Source: Siphonodentalium dalli (Eukaryota; Mollusca; Scaphopoda; Gadilida; Siphonodentaliidae). From it: a DNA stretch of 64,000 bases. Numbering within the stretch: position 1 is the stretch's first letter; the number at the start of each line of letters is the position of its first letter. Location of the stretch: the NCBI GenBank assembly GCA_032622095.1, contig CP136067.1, forward strand, positions 93,116,707 through 93,180,706. The letters run 5' to 3'. The position numbers were made by a program, and so were the translations under genes. Below are positions 20,986 to 35,221 of this stretch, piece after piece. Below the pieces are notes generated by a model. That model had not been told where the DNA came from. It saw only the letters and a list, made by a program, of their open reading frames with translations, and did not search any database.

Positions 20986-23900
20986 TTGTTAACAATGTTT
21001 TCTCAGAACTGAATTCCATATAGCCATGTAGCAGGTATCATTGAATAGATGCCTTAAAAAATCAAGTCGCTCGTTTGTTGCCTCTGTAACAACGTTCCAG
21101 AGCTACAAAGCAATTTTTAACAATGTTTTCTCAGAACTGAATTCCATATAGCCATGTAGCATGTATCGTTGAATAGATGCCTTAAATCATCAAGTCGCTC
21201 GTTTGTTGCCTCTGTAACAACGTTCCAGAGCTACAATGCAATTTTTAACAATGTTTTCTCAGAACTGAATTCCATATAGCCATGTAGCATGTATCACTGA
21301 AAAGATGCCTTTTTTAAATCAAGTCGCTCGGCTGTTGCCACTGTAACCACGTTTCAGAGCTACAAAGCAGTTTTCTCAGAACTGAATTCCATATACACAT
21401 GTAGCCATGTAACATGTATCATTGAAAAGACGCCTTTTAAAAAATCAAGTCGCTCGTCTGTTGCACTGTAACCACGTTTCAGAGCTACAAAGCAATTTGA
21501 ACAATGTTTTCTCAGATCTGAATTTCATATAGCCATGTAACATGTATCACTGAAAAGATGCATCTTAATAAATCAAGTCGCTCGTTTGTTGCCTATGTAA
21601 CCACGTTTCAGAGCTACAAAGCAATTTTTAACAATGTTTTCTCAGAACTGAATTCCATATAGCCATGTAGCATGTATCATTGAATAGATGCCTTAAAAAT
21701 CAAGTCGCTCGTTTGTTGCCTCTGTAACAACGTTTCAGAGCTACAAAGCATTTTTTAACAATGTTTTCTCAGAACTGAATTCCATATAGCCATGTAGCAT
21801 GTATCACTGAAAAGATGCCTTTTTTAAATCAAGTCGCTCGTCTGTTGCCACTGTAACCACGTTTCAGAGCTACAAAGCAGTTTTCTCAGAACTGAATTCC
21901 ATATAGCCATGTAACATGTATCATTGAAAAGACGCCTTATAAAAAATCAAGTCGCTCGTCTGTTGCCACTGTAACCACGTTTCAGAGCTACAAAACAATT
22001 TTTAACATTGTTTTCTCAGAACTGAATTCCATATAGCCATGTAGCATGTATCATTGAAAAGATGCCTTTTAAAAGATCAAGTCGCTTGTTTGTTGGCACT
22101 GTAACCACGTTTCAGGGCTACAAAGCAATTTTTAACAATGTTTTCTCAGAACTGAATTCCATATAGCCATGTAGCATGTATCACTGAAAAGACGCCTTTT
22201 AAAAGATCAAGTCGCTTGTTTTGTTGCCACTGTAACCACGATTCAGAGCTACAAAGCAATTTGAACAATATTTTCTCAGATCTGAATTCCATATAGCCAT
22301 GTAACATGTATCACTGAAAAGATGCATCTTAATAAATCAAGTCGCTTGTTTGTTGCCACTGTAACCACGTTTCAGAGCTACAAAGCAATTTTTAACAATG
22401 TTTTCTCAGAACTGAATTCCATATAGCCATGTAGCATGTATTACTGAAAAGATGCCTTTTAAAAGATCAAGTCGCTTGTTTGTTGACACTGTAACCACGT
22501 TTCAGGGCTACAAAGCAATTTTTAACAATGTTTTCTCAGAACTGAATTCCATATAGCCATGTAGCATGTATCGTTGAATAGATGCCTTAAAACATCAAGT
22601 CGCTCGTTTGTTGCCTCTGTAACAACGTTCCAGAGCTACAATGCAATTTTTAACAATGTTTTCTCAGAACTGAATTCCATATAGCCATGTAGCATGTATC
22701 ACTGAAAAGATGCCTTTTTTAAATCAAGTCGCTCGTCTGTTGCCACTGTAACCACGTTTCAGAGCTACAAAGCAGTTTTCTCAGAACTGAATTCCATATA
22801 CACATGTAGCCATGTAACATGTATCATTGAAAAGACGCCTTTTAAAAAATCAAGTCGCTCGTCTGTTGCACTGTAACCACGTTTCAGAGCTACAAAGCAA
22901 TTTGAACAATGTTTTCTCAGATCTGAATTTCATATAGCCATGTAACATGTATCACTGAAAAGATGCATCTTAATAAATCAAGTCGCTCGTTTGTTGCCTA
23001 TGTAACCACGTTTCAGAGCTACAAAGCAATTTTTAACAATGTTTTCTCAGAACTGAATTCCATATAGCCATGTAGCATGTATCATTGAATAGATGCCTTA
23101 AAAATCAAGTCGCTCGTTTGTTGCCTCTGTAACAACGTTTCAGAGCTACAAAGCATTTTTTAACAATGTTTTCTCAGAACTGAATTCCATATAGCCATGT
23201 AGCATGTATCACTGAAAAGATGCCTTTTTTAAATCAAGTCGCTCGTCTGTTGCCACTGTAACCACGTTTCAGAGCTACAAAGCAGTTTTCTCAGAACTGA
23301 ATTCCATATAGCCATGTAACATGTATCATTGAAAAGACGCCTTATAAAAAATCAAGTCGCTCGTCTGTTGCCACTGTAACCACGTTTCAGAGCTACAAAA
23401 CAATTTTTAACATTGTTTTCTCAGAACTGAATTCCATATAGCCATGTAGCATGTATCATTGAAAAGATGCCTTTTAAAAGATCAAGTCGCTTGTTTGTTG
23501 GCACTGTAACCACGTTTCAGGGCTACAAAGCAATTTTTAACAATGTTTTCTCAGAACTGAATTCCATATAGCCATGTAGCATGTATCACTGAAAAGACGC
23601 CTTTTAAAAGATCAAGTCGCTTGTTTGTTGCCACTGTAACCACGATTCAGAGCTACAAAGCAATTTGAACAATATTTTCTCAGATCTGAATTCCATATAG
23701 CCATGTAACATGTATCACTGAAAAGATGCATCTTAATAAATCAAGTCGCTTGTTTGTTGCCACTGTAACCACGTTTCAGAGCTACAAAGCAATTTTTAAC
23801 AATGTTTTCTCAGAACTGAATTCCATATAGCCATGTAGCATGTATTACTGAAAAGATGCCTTTTAAAAGATCAAGTCGCTTGTTTGTTGACACTGTAACC

Positions 23901-26900
23901 ACGTTTCAGGGCTACAAAGCAATTTTTAACAATGTTTTCTCAGAACTGAATTCCATATAGCCATGTAGCATGTATCGTTGAATAGATGCCTTAAAACATC
24001 AAGTCGCTCGTTTGTTGCCTCTGTAACAACGTTTCAGAGCTACAATGCAATTTTTAACAATGTTTTCTCAGAACTGAATTCCATATAGCCATGTAGCATG
24101 TATCACTGAAAAGATGCCTTTTTTAAATCAAGTCGCTCGTCTGTTGCCACTGTAACCACGTTTCAGAGCTACAAAGCAGTTTTCTCAGAACTGAATTCCA
24201 TATACACATGTAGCCATGTAACATGTATCATTGAAAAGACGCCTTTTAAAAAATCAAGTCGCTCGTCTGTTGCACTGTAACCACGTTTCAGAGCTACAAA
24301 GCAATTTGAACAATGTTTTCTCAGATCTGAATTTCATATAGCCATGTAACATGTATCACTGAAAAGATGCATCTTAATAAATCAAGTCGCTCGTTTGTTG
24401 CCTATGTAACCACGTTTCAGAGCTACAAAGCAATTTTTAACAATGTTTTCTCAGAACTGAATTCCATATAGCCATGTAGCATGTATCATTGAATAGATGC
24501 CTTAAAAATCAAGTCGCTCGTTTGTTGCCTCTGTAACAACGTTTCAGAGCTACAAAGCATTTTTTAACAATGTTTTCTCAGAACTGAATTCCATATAGCC
24601 ATGTAGCATGTATCACTGAAAAGATGCCTTTTTTAAATCAAGTCGCTCGTCTGTTGCCACTGTAACCACGTTTCAGAGCTACAAAGCAGTTTTCTCAGAA
24701 CTGAATTCCATATAGCCATGTAACATGTATCATTGAAAAGACGCCTTATAAAAAATCAAGTCGCTCGTCTGTTGCCACTGTAACCACGTTTCAGAGCTAC
24801 AAAACAATTTTTAACATTGTTTTCTCAGAACTGAATTCCATATAGCCATGTAGCATGTATCATTGAAAAGATGCCTTTTAAAAGATCAAGTCGCTTGTTT
24901 GTTGCCACTGTAACCACGTTTCAGGGCTACAAAGCAATTTTTAACAATGTTTTCTCAGAACTGAATTCCATATAGCCATGTAGCATGTATCACTGAAAAG
25001 ACGCCTTTTAAAAGATCAAGTCGCTTGTTTGTTGCCACTGTAACCACGATTCAGAGCTACAAAGCAATTTGAACAATATTTTCTCAGATCTGAATTCCAT
25101 ATAGCCATGTAACATGTATCACTGAAAAGATGCATCTTAATAAATCAAGTCGCTTGTTTGTTGCCACTGTAACCACGTTTCAGAGCTACAAAGCAATTTT
25201 TAACAATGTTTTCTCAGAACTGAATTCCATATAGCCATGTAGCATGTATCACTGAAAAGATGCCTTTTAAAAGATCAAGTCGCTTGTTTGTTGACACTGT
25301 AACCACGTTTCAGGGCTACAAAGCAATTTTTAACAATGTTTTCTCAGAACTGAATTCCATATAGCCATGTAGCATGTATCACTGAAAAGACGCCTTTTAA
25401 AAGATCAAGTCGCTTGTTTGTTGCCACTGTAACCACGTTTCATAGCTACAAAGCAGTTTTCTCAGAACTGAATTCCATATACACATGTAGCCATGTAACA
25501 TGTATCATTGAAAAGACGCCTTTTAAAAAATCAAGTCGCTCGTCTGTTGCCACTGTAACCACGTTTCAGAGCTACAAAGCAATTTGAACAATGTTTTCTC
25601 AGATCTGAATTCCATATAGCCATGTAACATGTATCACTGAAAAGATGCATCTTAATAAATCAAGTCGCTCGTTTGTTGCCTATGTAACCACGTTTCAGAG
25701 CTACAAAGCAATTTTTAACAATGTTTTCTCAGAACTGAATTCCATATAGCCATGTAGCATGTATCATTGAATAGATGCCTTAAAAATCAAGTCGCTCGTT
25801 TGTTGCCTCTGTAACAACGTTTCAGAGCTACAAAGCATTTTTTAACAATGTTTTCTCAGAACTGAATTCCATATAGCCATGTAGCATGTATCACTGAAAA
25901 GATGCCTTTTTTAAATCAAGTCGCTCGTCTGTTGCCACTGTAACCACTTTTCAGAGCTACAAAGCAGTTTTCTCAGAACTGAATTCCATATAGCCATGTA
26001 ACATGTATCATTGAAAAGACGCCTTATAAAAAATCAAGTCGCTCGTCTGTTGCCACTGTAACCACGTTTCAGAGCTACAAAACAATTTTTAACATTGTTT
26101 TCTCAGAACTGAATTCCATATAGCCATGTAGCATGTATCACTGAAAAGATGCCTTTTAAAAGATCAAGTCGCTTGTTTGTTGCCACTGTAACCACGTTTC
26201 AGGGCTACAAAGCAATTTTTAACAATGTTTTCTCAGAACTGAATTCCATATAGCCATGTAGCATGTATCACTGAAAAGACGCCTTTTAAAAGATCAAGTC
26301 GCTTGTTTGTTGCCACTGTAACCACGATTCAGAGCTACAAAGCAATTTGAACAATATTTTCTCAGATCTGAACTCCATATAGCCATGTAACATGTATCAC
26401 TGAAAAGATGCATCTTAATAAATCAAGTCGCTTGTTTGTTGCCACTGTAACCACGTTTCAGAGCTACAAAGCAATTTTTAACAATGTTTTCTCAGAACTG
26501 AATTCCATATAGCCATGTAGCATGTATCACTGAAAAGATGCCTTTTAAAAGATCAAGTCGCTTGTTTGTTGCCACTGTAACCACGTTTCAGGGCTACAAA
26601 GCAATTTTTAACAATGTTTTCTCAGAACTGAATTCCATATAGCCATGTAGCATGTATCACTGAAAAGACGCCTTTTAAAAGATCAAGTCGCTTGTTTGTT
26701 GCCACTGTAACCACTTTTCAGAGCTACAAAGCAATTTGAACAATGTTTTCTCAGATCTGAATTCCATATAGCCATGTTGCATGTATAACTGAAAAGATGC
26801 CCTTGGAAAAATCAAGTCGCTCGTTTGTTGCCACTGTAACCACGTTTCAGGGCTACAAAGCAATTTTTAACAATGTTTTCTTAGAACTGAATTCCATATA

Positions 26901-27090
26901 GCCATGTTGCATGCATCATTGAATAGATGGCTTTTAAAACATCAAGTCGCTGGTTTGTTTTCACTGTAACCACGTTTCGGGGCTACAAAGCAACAATATT
27001 TTCTCAGAATTAAAAGCCATATTGCCATGCAGCATGTATCATTCAATGGATGCCTTTAAAAATATCAAGTCGCTCCTTCATTGCCATGCA
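20986..27090. repeat. 118-130 bp satellite, right block with 1404-bp higher-order units
   Basis: About 50 monomers of the same family as 17813-18440. Variant monomers recur at a fixed distance. ATGTATCGTT occurs at 21161, 22566 and 23970. The ATATACACAT variant occurs at 21391, 22796, 24200 and 25477. This gives units of 1405 and 1404 bp, the last shortened to 1277 bp by about one monomer. Monomers degrade toward 27.0 kb. Confidence 0.95.
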
Positions 27091-27309
27091 CAATTTCTAG
27101 GTACACGTTGTGGTTCATGTGTTGTCTTTTCTGAAAACTGTATGTATCATGTTGCTGGCAACAAAAATGCATACCCTAATTGTTTTGACCACGTTTCTTG
27201 CCATATCTAACTCAGCTGCACAGCGACAGAATCTCGAGTACACTGCATGTGGCACCGCACACCGGTGTTGGAAATAGTATACAACAAAAATATTTGCTGA
27301 CTCGAATGT
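27091..27309. other. Gene-free transition from satellite to dispersed repeats
   Basis: The last degraded satellite monomer fades out here. Short ORFs on both strands show no family features. No gene seen. Confidence 0.4.
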
Positions 27310-27900
27310 GTATTTCTCGTATACACCCACCGCCGGTCCTTCTAAAAGTCGTCCGCACCCGACCGCACCTCCCCCAGGGCCCGAGCGAGATGGGGCATGC
27401 ACTATCGTGCAGATTATACCTGTATGTACCAAAGTTCCCATCCCCAAATCGATAGAAACGGCACTGTTAACCCCTAACTTGCGGCCGGTTCCGCCAGGTA
27501 CGAACAATTCAAAAAGGCACAGACAGCACCACCCCTGCATGCATGGAAATGTACATCATATCGTGCAGCGAAAAAACCTCCACATCCGTGCGAGATCGGA
27601 CAAGTCGCTAGCTGTAGCGGAAGTGAATAAATTAACCCATACGCTGCTGTAGAATTCGCCATGAATGTACGCAAAAACGCCGAATAGAACACTCGCCGAC
27701 CGCACTTAATTCCCCAGGGATCGGAGCGAGATGGGTCATTATCGAGCAGAATCGACATGTGTGTAACAAAGTTCCAATCCCAAGTCGATAGCTTGGGCGG
27801 AAACGGCACAGTTAACCCCTAACTTGCGGCCGGTTCCGTCAGGTACGCAAAATTCAAAAAGGCACCGACCGCACATGGATGCAGAAGAGTATTCCCTGCA
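27310..27900. repeat. Two diverged direct copies of a 170-bp module
   Basis: The segments at about 27360-27520 and 27700-27870 share GACCGCAC, GAGCGAGATGGG, CCAAGTCGATAG-like and AACCCCTAACTTGCGGCCGG blocks. ORFs in this area read through the repeat and show no family. Confidence 0.7.
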
Positions 27901-28187
27901 TGATATGATGTCCCTTTCCGTGGTCAGAGGAGAGCCTTTTTTATTCTGCGTACCTAACGGAACTCGCAACCGGGGGGTCTGAAGGAATTGCAGACACAAT
28001 GTACCCCCCCCCCCTTACATGTACGTGTACTTGCAACAAATCTTTGTCTCCTCGGCAACATTTGGGACCCACACCCCATTATCCCATATTTGACACTTTT
28101 TGTTATCAGAAATACCATCCCAAATACATTCCTTGTTCACTCTTGTTTCCAATCATGTTCCACTAGCTATTTTACAAATCACTAAAT

Positions 28188-28645
28188 GTGACCCGCCATA
28201 TCAAATCCAGTCGTAAGTCGGGATTTTTTTTACCCTGTGCCAATGCATTCTCTTATATATGCGAGTCGGCCATAGGTCGCCTCGCATATATAAGAGAATG
28301 CATTGGCCTAACAATTTTTTATCATTTTTTTTAAATAAATGTTTCTTACAATTTTTAGGACATAAAATAAAAAACATCCATTACCCTGCAGGGAACCCCA
28401 CACATATATAGAAGCATATAGAAGAGTGTCGTCTGCTCATGTTTGTCTAGGGCTCTGTATGGGTGAAATTATAAAATTGTTAAAGAATACAAGAAAAAAT
28501 TATTAAAATTGTAAAACATTGTTAGGCCAATGCATTCTATTATATATGCGAGGCGACCTATGGTCGACTCGCATATATAAGAGAATGCATTGGCACAGGG
28601 TAAAAAAAATCCCGACTTACGACTGGATTTGATATGGCGGGTCAC
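28188..28645. mobile_element. Foldback/MITE element with 75-bp inverted ends
   Basis: The ends are near-perfect inverted copies starting GTGACCCGCCATATCAAATC (28188 onward, and the reverse complement ending at 28645), flanked by AAAT on both sides. Just inside, each end carries a further palindrome built from CCAATGCATTCTCTTATATA and its complement. No ORF; non-autonomous. Confidence 0.85.
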
Positions 28646-29440
28646 AAATATGTATGCCATCCTACCATTCCATTTAGTATTGACCATTATTATTTACCAC
28701 ATGCCTGTATTGATCACGTAAATGGCGTGAAACAATTCGATCCCAATCTGCTTCAATCATATCAATATAGGTACTTTATTCTGTGAAAGAAACTATGCAT
28801 GTACTTGCCTAATCACCAAATCTAACCTGAGAATATTTTTTAGAGTGTTATCGGGTGTTATTGTTGTACAATCCAGTGTTAAAGCTAGGTGAATTCCATT
28901 TCCATGTGGTGACTGATCGGAGGTCCAGAACCAGTAAGTATGTTTGACACTATATGGTTTGATGCCTGGAATGACGAGGTGGCACTACATGCGTTTAGCC
29001 CCGTGTTTACGTTTTGCATTATTCCGTTTGTGTATGTGCGCCTGTCGCTCACAATAGGCTGATAATTTTACGGGGCTAAAGCATTATTAAGCCAATTAGG
29101 TTCCATGACAATGATAACTGAGTAAGGCCATGCCGTTATTATTAATTTAAAAAACTAAAATGACATCGCCACTTAAAAATATAAAAGAACAAGCTAGGAA
29201 ACCTATCTATTTTACAGGTATCACTTTGACCCGATCTTTCGTCGCCAAATATAACTTACTCAACAAGTGCATTTTCCCCCGAGTGGGGTGAAGGAGAAGA
29301 TCTCTCGATCTTTTCGACTATCCCGGGCACTTCGCGCCCAACCACTATCCTCTCTAATATGCCACCGACGCTCAATTTATAGATGGACGGAAAGAAAACA
29401 ATTCTAAAGAGAAGAAGTGGGTTTCCCCTCGCCTTAAACT
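28646..29440. other. Gene-free AT-rich stretch
   Basis: No ORF of note, no clear repeat structure and no RNA gene recognised. Confidence 0.4.
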
Positions 29441-30115
29441 GGTCTATCAATACACCAAATCACAATCAAATCCGATGATCCATGCCCTATGTACATGTAC
29501 AAGCCGAAATGTTCATACAGAGACAAAATTAAGAAATTCCCAAGTCAAACAAGGGATGTAACTCTGGTAAAAATGAATGGACGAAACCTATAGTGAGTCG
29601 GTATCCTTTCCCAGATCTATGCTATCAACATACCAAATCACAACTGAATCAGAAGTTCCTTGCCCAACTTACAAGCTGAAATATTCTTTCGGACACAAAA
29701 TTCACAAATTTCCAAGTCAAACAAGGGCCGTATAACTCTGGTAAACATTAATGCACGAAACCCGTAGTATGTGGATATCCTTTCCCCCAACATTTGCCAT
29801 CAGCATGCATCAGCATGCCACAGAACAACGAAATTCAATAATAAAGACACCCACAGCATAATGATTGTTATGGACGCGTTGACGCGTTTTACACTAAGTC
29901 CATAAAAGGGCCATAACTGTGGGGAAAGGGTGCGGACCAAACCTGAACTATGTGGAGATCCTTTCCACAATTCTGGTCTACCGACCTACCAAAGGACATC
30001 CAAATTGGACTATCGATACTTGAGCGTTTTGTGAAATGTTTCTTACGGACGGAGGGCTAGACGGTACGACGGACGGACGAATGTCTCCACTATATACATG
30101 TACCCCCGAATCCTT
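29441..30115. repeat. Degenerate tandem modules of about 175-200 bp with GGACGG end
   Basis: Repeated phrases (CACAA-TCCGATGATCCATGCCC, AAGCTGAAATGTTC, CCAAGTCAAACAAGGG, TAACTCTGGTAAA, GTATCCTTTCCC) recur about every 175-200 bp, ending in a GGACGGACGG-like tract near 30050-30085. Same family as 30390-30750 and 58550-59140. Confidence 0.65.
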
Positions 30116-30389
30116 AGGAGGGTCGGGGGTATAATAAAACCTTCACTCATACTGGCTCATATTTGAATGTTCAATATGCCCCCCCCCCCCCCTGTGCAAC
30201 CAAGAGAATAGTGTGTTTTTATCGAGACTAAATATTTTCTTACTGTCAGTCAAATATTGGTATTAACGTAGAGGATATCTAGTCGCATGGATGTTTGGTT
30301 GAAATCTTGCAACAGTTCGAAGGAATTTTGTACAAGATGGAAAATCTGAACACACGAGTTGTCAATTTGACCTGGTTCAAGTGACGGTA

Positions 30390-30750
30390 TTTACAAATAT
30401 CCAATGCAACACGGGCCGTATTTCTGTCAAAAACAAATGGACAAACATGTGGTATGAGTAAACTTCCCCAAGCTGGGCTATCTCTATCACCATAACCAAA
30501 TCCGATGGTACACGCACACTCAATTAAGTAGCAAGATGAAATGTTAGTACAGGCACAAATGCCCAAGTCCACCCCGTTTGTTTATGTCATAGTATTATGC
30601 AAATAAAATATCTTTCAAGCAGTTTCAAGTCATGAATACTTTCCTCCCAAGCTGGACTATCACCATACCGAAGGACAACATAATCGATTGATTAACCACC
30701 GAGTTACAATGTGATATGTTCGTATATATATGCCCCGAAACTTCATTCGC
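30390..30750. repeat. More copies of the 175-bp degenerate module
   Basis: Contains AACACGGGCCGTATTTCTG, CTATCACCATACCAAAGGAC-like and GAGTTACAATGTGATATGTTC blocks matching 29441-30115 at low identity. Confidence 0.55.
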
Positions 30751-31742
30751 TTTTGTTATGTCGCCGTCCCTTTCCAGGTATAAATAAGGTCGATACTTTA
30801 GGTAAATACTCTTATACGGACGCTTAAATTATGCCACATAAATACTAATTAAAGTGATCCAATTAAGGAAGTTTGGGTCCCGAACTGTCTTCGACATGGG
30901 GAAATAGAGAGCGTTAATTTTTTCTTCAATTCCTGCTATGATAAAATAAAGAGCGTTTGTTTCACTTCTGGGGCGAAAACTTGAAAACGGCTGGAAAATT
31001 GCTGTGACATTGGCACGTATTTTGTCAGAGCATGTAAAGCCCGTATATCAATATTTCGTGTTTTTATCAACTTATCCCTCCTTCCAAATTACGTTGATAA
31101 AATTGGGAAGTTCGAATGAGCCATGTCCGTTTAATGGTGATGGGGTTGAACAACCGACAGCTGTTATTAAAATGTGTTTACATGTTTTTGAACGTTTTAC
31201 ACACAAAGGCGTTTCCTCGATTCATTCAGATTAGCCAAACCTCGCGTACGTTCATGGTGATAAATTAATAACGGTACTTTTTCATAACGGCATCATTCTG
31301 TCGATGCGGATCATAGCCATTGCATAGGACCCACCAACATTCTAGTAAAATTAGCAGAATCACTTTAAATACAAGACTAGTTATAGTGGTCCAACTTTTC
31401 TGGATTGAACTCGACGATCTCCGCAAGCGTAAAATAAGATGGAATATACAACAAATACTATGATTTGTTCAGTCGGTTTATTTACGAGATGTTATTTACG
31501 CAATGAAATCAATAACATCTGTAATTTTCTTTTGAGATGCTTCCCGCGATTTAGCGGCAGGAGAATGGATTTGTAATTGCCCCATCATTGTGGAAGATAA
31601 AGGCTGTCGATTTAAAAATCTATCCATACGTTGGTTGTTTTTAATATTTCATTGAATATCGCGAATATATATTCAAACAATCAGCAGACACACATAGTGA
31701 ATGTGCAGGGACGGGATCACATGCAAGTTATCAACTAATTAA

Positions 31743-32190
31743 AGGTACTCAATCCGATCAGAGGGTCCCATATCATCAAGATACAACAACAACATTTCTT
31801 CAAAATACGATTTAGTTATCCGAATCGATTAATTGCAACAAAATAATGCTAACCACTGTCAAATATGGTATCAAATTTCCCAAAACTTGTTATTTATCAA
31901 CATTTTGTTCAACTAAATATGGCCGTATTATCACTTTAGTGTTCACGAAATTGGCCATATTACCAGTTGTTTTAGAGTTAACCATCTTCGTCCGCAATTT
32001 TGACCGAGACCATCCATTTGACGGCGTGTTTCTGGGCCACAAACAATTGAAATAACGAAGTTCAAAAATCGATATCTGATCACTCTGAGCTTTTATGGGT
32101 AGGTTCCTCGACTCGAATCAAATATTTTTTTACCCCCGAAGCCAAAGAAATAGTAATTTAGGGGTGTGTAATCGGATTGGGTACCTCTAA
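31743..32190. mobile_element. Possible MITE with GGTACYCAATCCGAT ends
   Basis: GGTACTCAATCCGAT at about 31744 is inverted as ATCGGATTGGGTACC at about 32171-32185. The interior has no gene. Present in both duplication copies (43741-44187). Ends are short, so confidence is limited. Confidence 0.45.
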
Positions 32191-32358
32191 ATGTGATGCT
32201 CCTCTCCCCCAGACAGAGACAATGATTTAAAAATATATATATACAGACGTTAAGCATGCACTGAGATATACAAAGTTTAAAAAAAATACACATACAAAGC
32301 AATGCGGAATGTTCAAGATTGGTTCAGGACAAGGGGAAGATGGTATTAGCATTATTTT

Positions 32359-32505
32359 GATAATTTTTCAGCGTTTAGTGCAAAGCACATTAGCCGAAAA
32401 ATATTGTATTCGCTGTTCGTGATAATGAGTGAGAGATCTATTATCGCTTCGTGCATGAACAATGAAAAGACGTCACGCTATTATAGAGCGTGTGTTGTCA
32501 TTTCT
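32359..32505. repeat. 148-bp structured module, occurrence 1
   Basis: From GATAATTTTTCAGCG to GTTGTCATTTC, with internal palindromes (CGCTATTATAGAGCG; GATAATGAGTGAG/CTATTATCGC). Nearly the same module occurs at 39411-39558 and in copy 2 at 44356-44502 and 47817-47964. Confidence 0.75.
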
Positions 32506-33274
32506 AACCAAATCGCCTTGTCCGTCGGCTCAGCTCCAATTTTTTTGTTTCAAACATTTGAGTAATGTTATGGATTGACGGTTCAATAACGTAAGGAGAT
32601 GCGTATGTTGAAACTATATCTGAGAAACAGATATTCTTATAACGCATGAAATCATGCATATTATAGAAAATTGATGTTGAATTTTGTTGATAATCATTAA
32701 TAAAAGTTAATTATAACTTTGAAATGTGCGTATCGCACCTTTTTTATGAGGTAATAGTTTTATAGTCATTTATATTAAACGCGTATAATGTGTCATTCGA
32801 TCACGACCATAGTGTATTTATTTGAACATGTTATATAAGTTATTTATATGTATGTATTATATAGTGTGTGCACAGATGTGTGTTGCACAATTGATGAATT
32901 ATAATGAATTTCCGAACATTCGAGCTGCGTTAGATATGTTGGTTTCGGAAAGCAGGTTTCCATCCCCCCCCCCCCCCAAGAGGTTTTTTCGTTGGTTTTT
33001 CCTGACCGCCAACGCAGACAAAGTATGTTGTAATTAACCTGTATGTAAAGACGTGCCCGTCCCTTAAGGGTACGTGCATACCTTGGCAAGTTTGCACGGT
33101 ATGGCTTGCAGGCATTTTGTCGTAGAAAACCACATGGTGACATAATATGAATGAATACGGAAGAGCCGCTCAACGGGTGCTAATGAGGCAGGGACACAGG
33201 CCACCATGCGCCTAATGCTACCTTTGTTAGGGGATTAACGCATTGATAAAATACTGCAGTGGAGTCATATAATT

Positions 33275-35201
33275 GACCCTACCGCAATTAGCTGTGTGAG
33301 CCAATGAGATAATTGCATTATACAGCCTGGAGAAATGGTCGGTTCTGCGAACAGGCGGTTAGACAAAAAGACTCATTTTACCGGCTTACTCTCTGTCGCT
33401 TTGATTTTGTTTTGTATAAAAGAGTATTGGTTTCATGTAAGTTGACACAATATAATAATATAACAGTAACAGAATCCTAAAGCTTCGCCCTATGGGCTTT
33501 TTGGATTAGTAAATTATGAAATGTCACGCTGAGCCAGAGAGGTGACAAATGGAAATATGATGAGGGGATTAGGAAGGGCTAGATAAGCTTATTAGTTAAA
33601 ACTATCAAACTATGTACACATTTGAGATAATGTACCACATAGTGTTATAATCTCCTAGGGATGATTTGTTGGGGAAAGAGGGACACTAAAATTGCCAAAG
33701 TATATGACAGCACCTGTTAAATTCACCTGTTGTCGATTAATACAGGCTGATTAGGGCGCCTTTTCCTGGTAGCTTTCGGATTTGTGATGGTTCGATTTGG
33801 TACATTATACAGCATTTATTGGTATATTTTGTGAATAAATGGTATTCATGGCATTTATACGTGGACTTACATATACAAACATTATGACAGACCAATGGAA
33901 TATTAGAGAACTGTGATATGAAAAATAATTTCTCAATATACTGAAACATGTTTGTTCTATACTCGTAATGTGCCAATTATGAAGATTATTAATTGTTATT
34001 ATAACATTTGTTTTTAATTTAAATGTCTTTATTAATTCCTTAGATATATAAGTCACGTTTTTACATAGCCCATACACGCCCACGTGGCAGGGATAAGGGC
34101 GTTCTTTTTGTCTGAAATAAAAGGATTATTATATATTGTACAGATGTTGTTCCATAACGCCCTTCTTGGTAATAGGGTGGTCTGCTCTACGTCATTGTGG
34201 GAACATTATTACAAGTTACAACACACAGAGGCTCCATACACACGACAAACAGTCCCTATATTATTCTAGGACATATATAAACACTATATAGCAATATATG
34301 CCGTATGTATTGGAACCTATGTCTATGGCATTGCCCCCACTTTCTGTATAGGCGTGGTATTTTCAAATTCTAAATTAGTGACTAAGGAGTTAATAAAGAA
34401 AAAAACAAATATCAGATGCTTTGGTGTATCGGGAAGGATGCATGGTGGGCTGCTACGTACGTATAGATAGATAGTTTAGTCAAAGAGGTTGAAGGCGGTC
34501 GATGACAAAACCATCTCCATATATGATCAATACGTTCACGATCATAAGTCCAGTATAGGATCCAATATTGCCCTTCTATTAGAATATGTATCATTATCCA
34601 GAAAAAAACAATCAATTATGACATGGAACACTTTTTGATACCAGTATGGTGCATCTTCGAAAAAGTACAAAAAACTGACTACAACGGATGAAAACATACA
34701 AGTCCTCGAATTTTTATCGAAATAGGGAAACTGTATGGTACACCATCGATAAATTGATAGATCGTGCGTCTATTGTGAAGAGATATATTATAATAACATT
34801 TAATATTTATTATGTGTTACATATCCAGCTTGACAAGAACAGTGCATATCAGAAATTATCGAACAATTTATCTCAAAATGGACGCCATGTGTAGGTTCAT
34901 TTTCCATCATGCTTCGGTGGTAATTTGACCCATGCAATAAAGAGCTGGTCGTCGCAAATAAACATTGAAACTGAATGTATGTAGCCTTCACTAAAGTACT
35001 TGTATCCTTGCTGTCCCGATTTCAATTAAGTGCCAGTCGAATTGAAGAACAATCCAGCGAAATCTGGTAGTAAGTCCACCAAATTTGAAACACGTCGTTC
35101 CTTGTTGTCAGACATATCGGCGTGTGATGTCTAACCTGCTATAATTCAGTCTGGCAATTTATGGCAGGCGTGGTTATCGCCGCTGGGCAGTAGCGTGAAT
35201 T
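33275..35201. other. Segment present only in duplication copy 1, no gene seen
   Basis: AT-rich, with short ORFs only and a small hairpin at 33472-33508 (AATCCTAAAGC...CTTTTTGGATT). In copy 2 it is cleanly absent between AATT microhomologies. Confidence 0.7.
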
Positions 35202-35221
35202 AGGACAGCAACACAGATTAA

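Noticed and set aside
17813-27090. A CRISPR-like array of regular repeats
   Set aside because: The whole unit repeats; there are no unique spacers, and the context is an animal genome.
27115-27809. ORFs of 85-141 codons on both strands
   Set aside because: They run through two diverged repeat copies and show low-complexity or compositional products.
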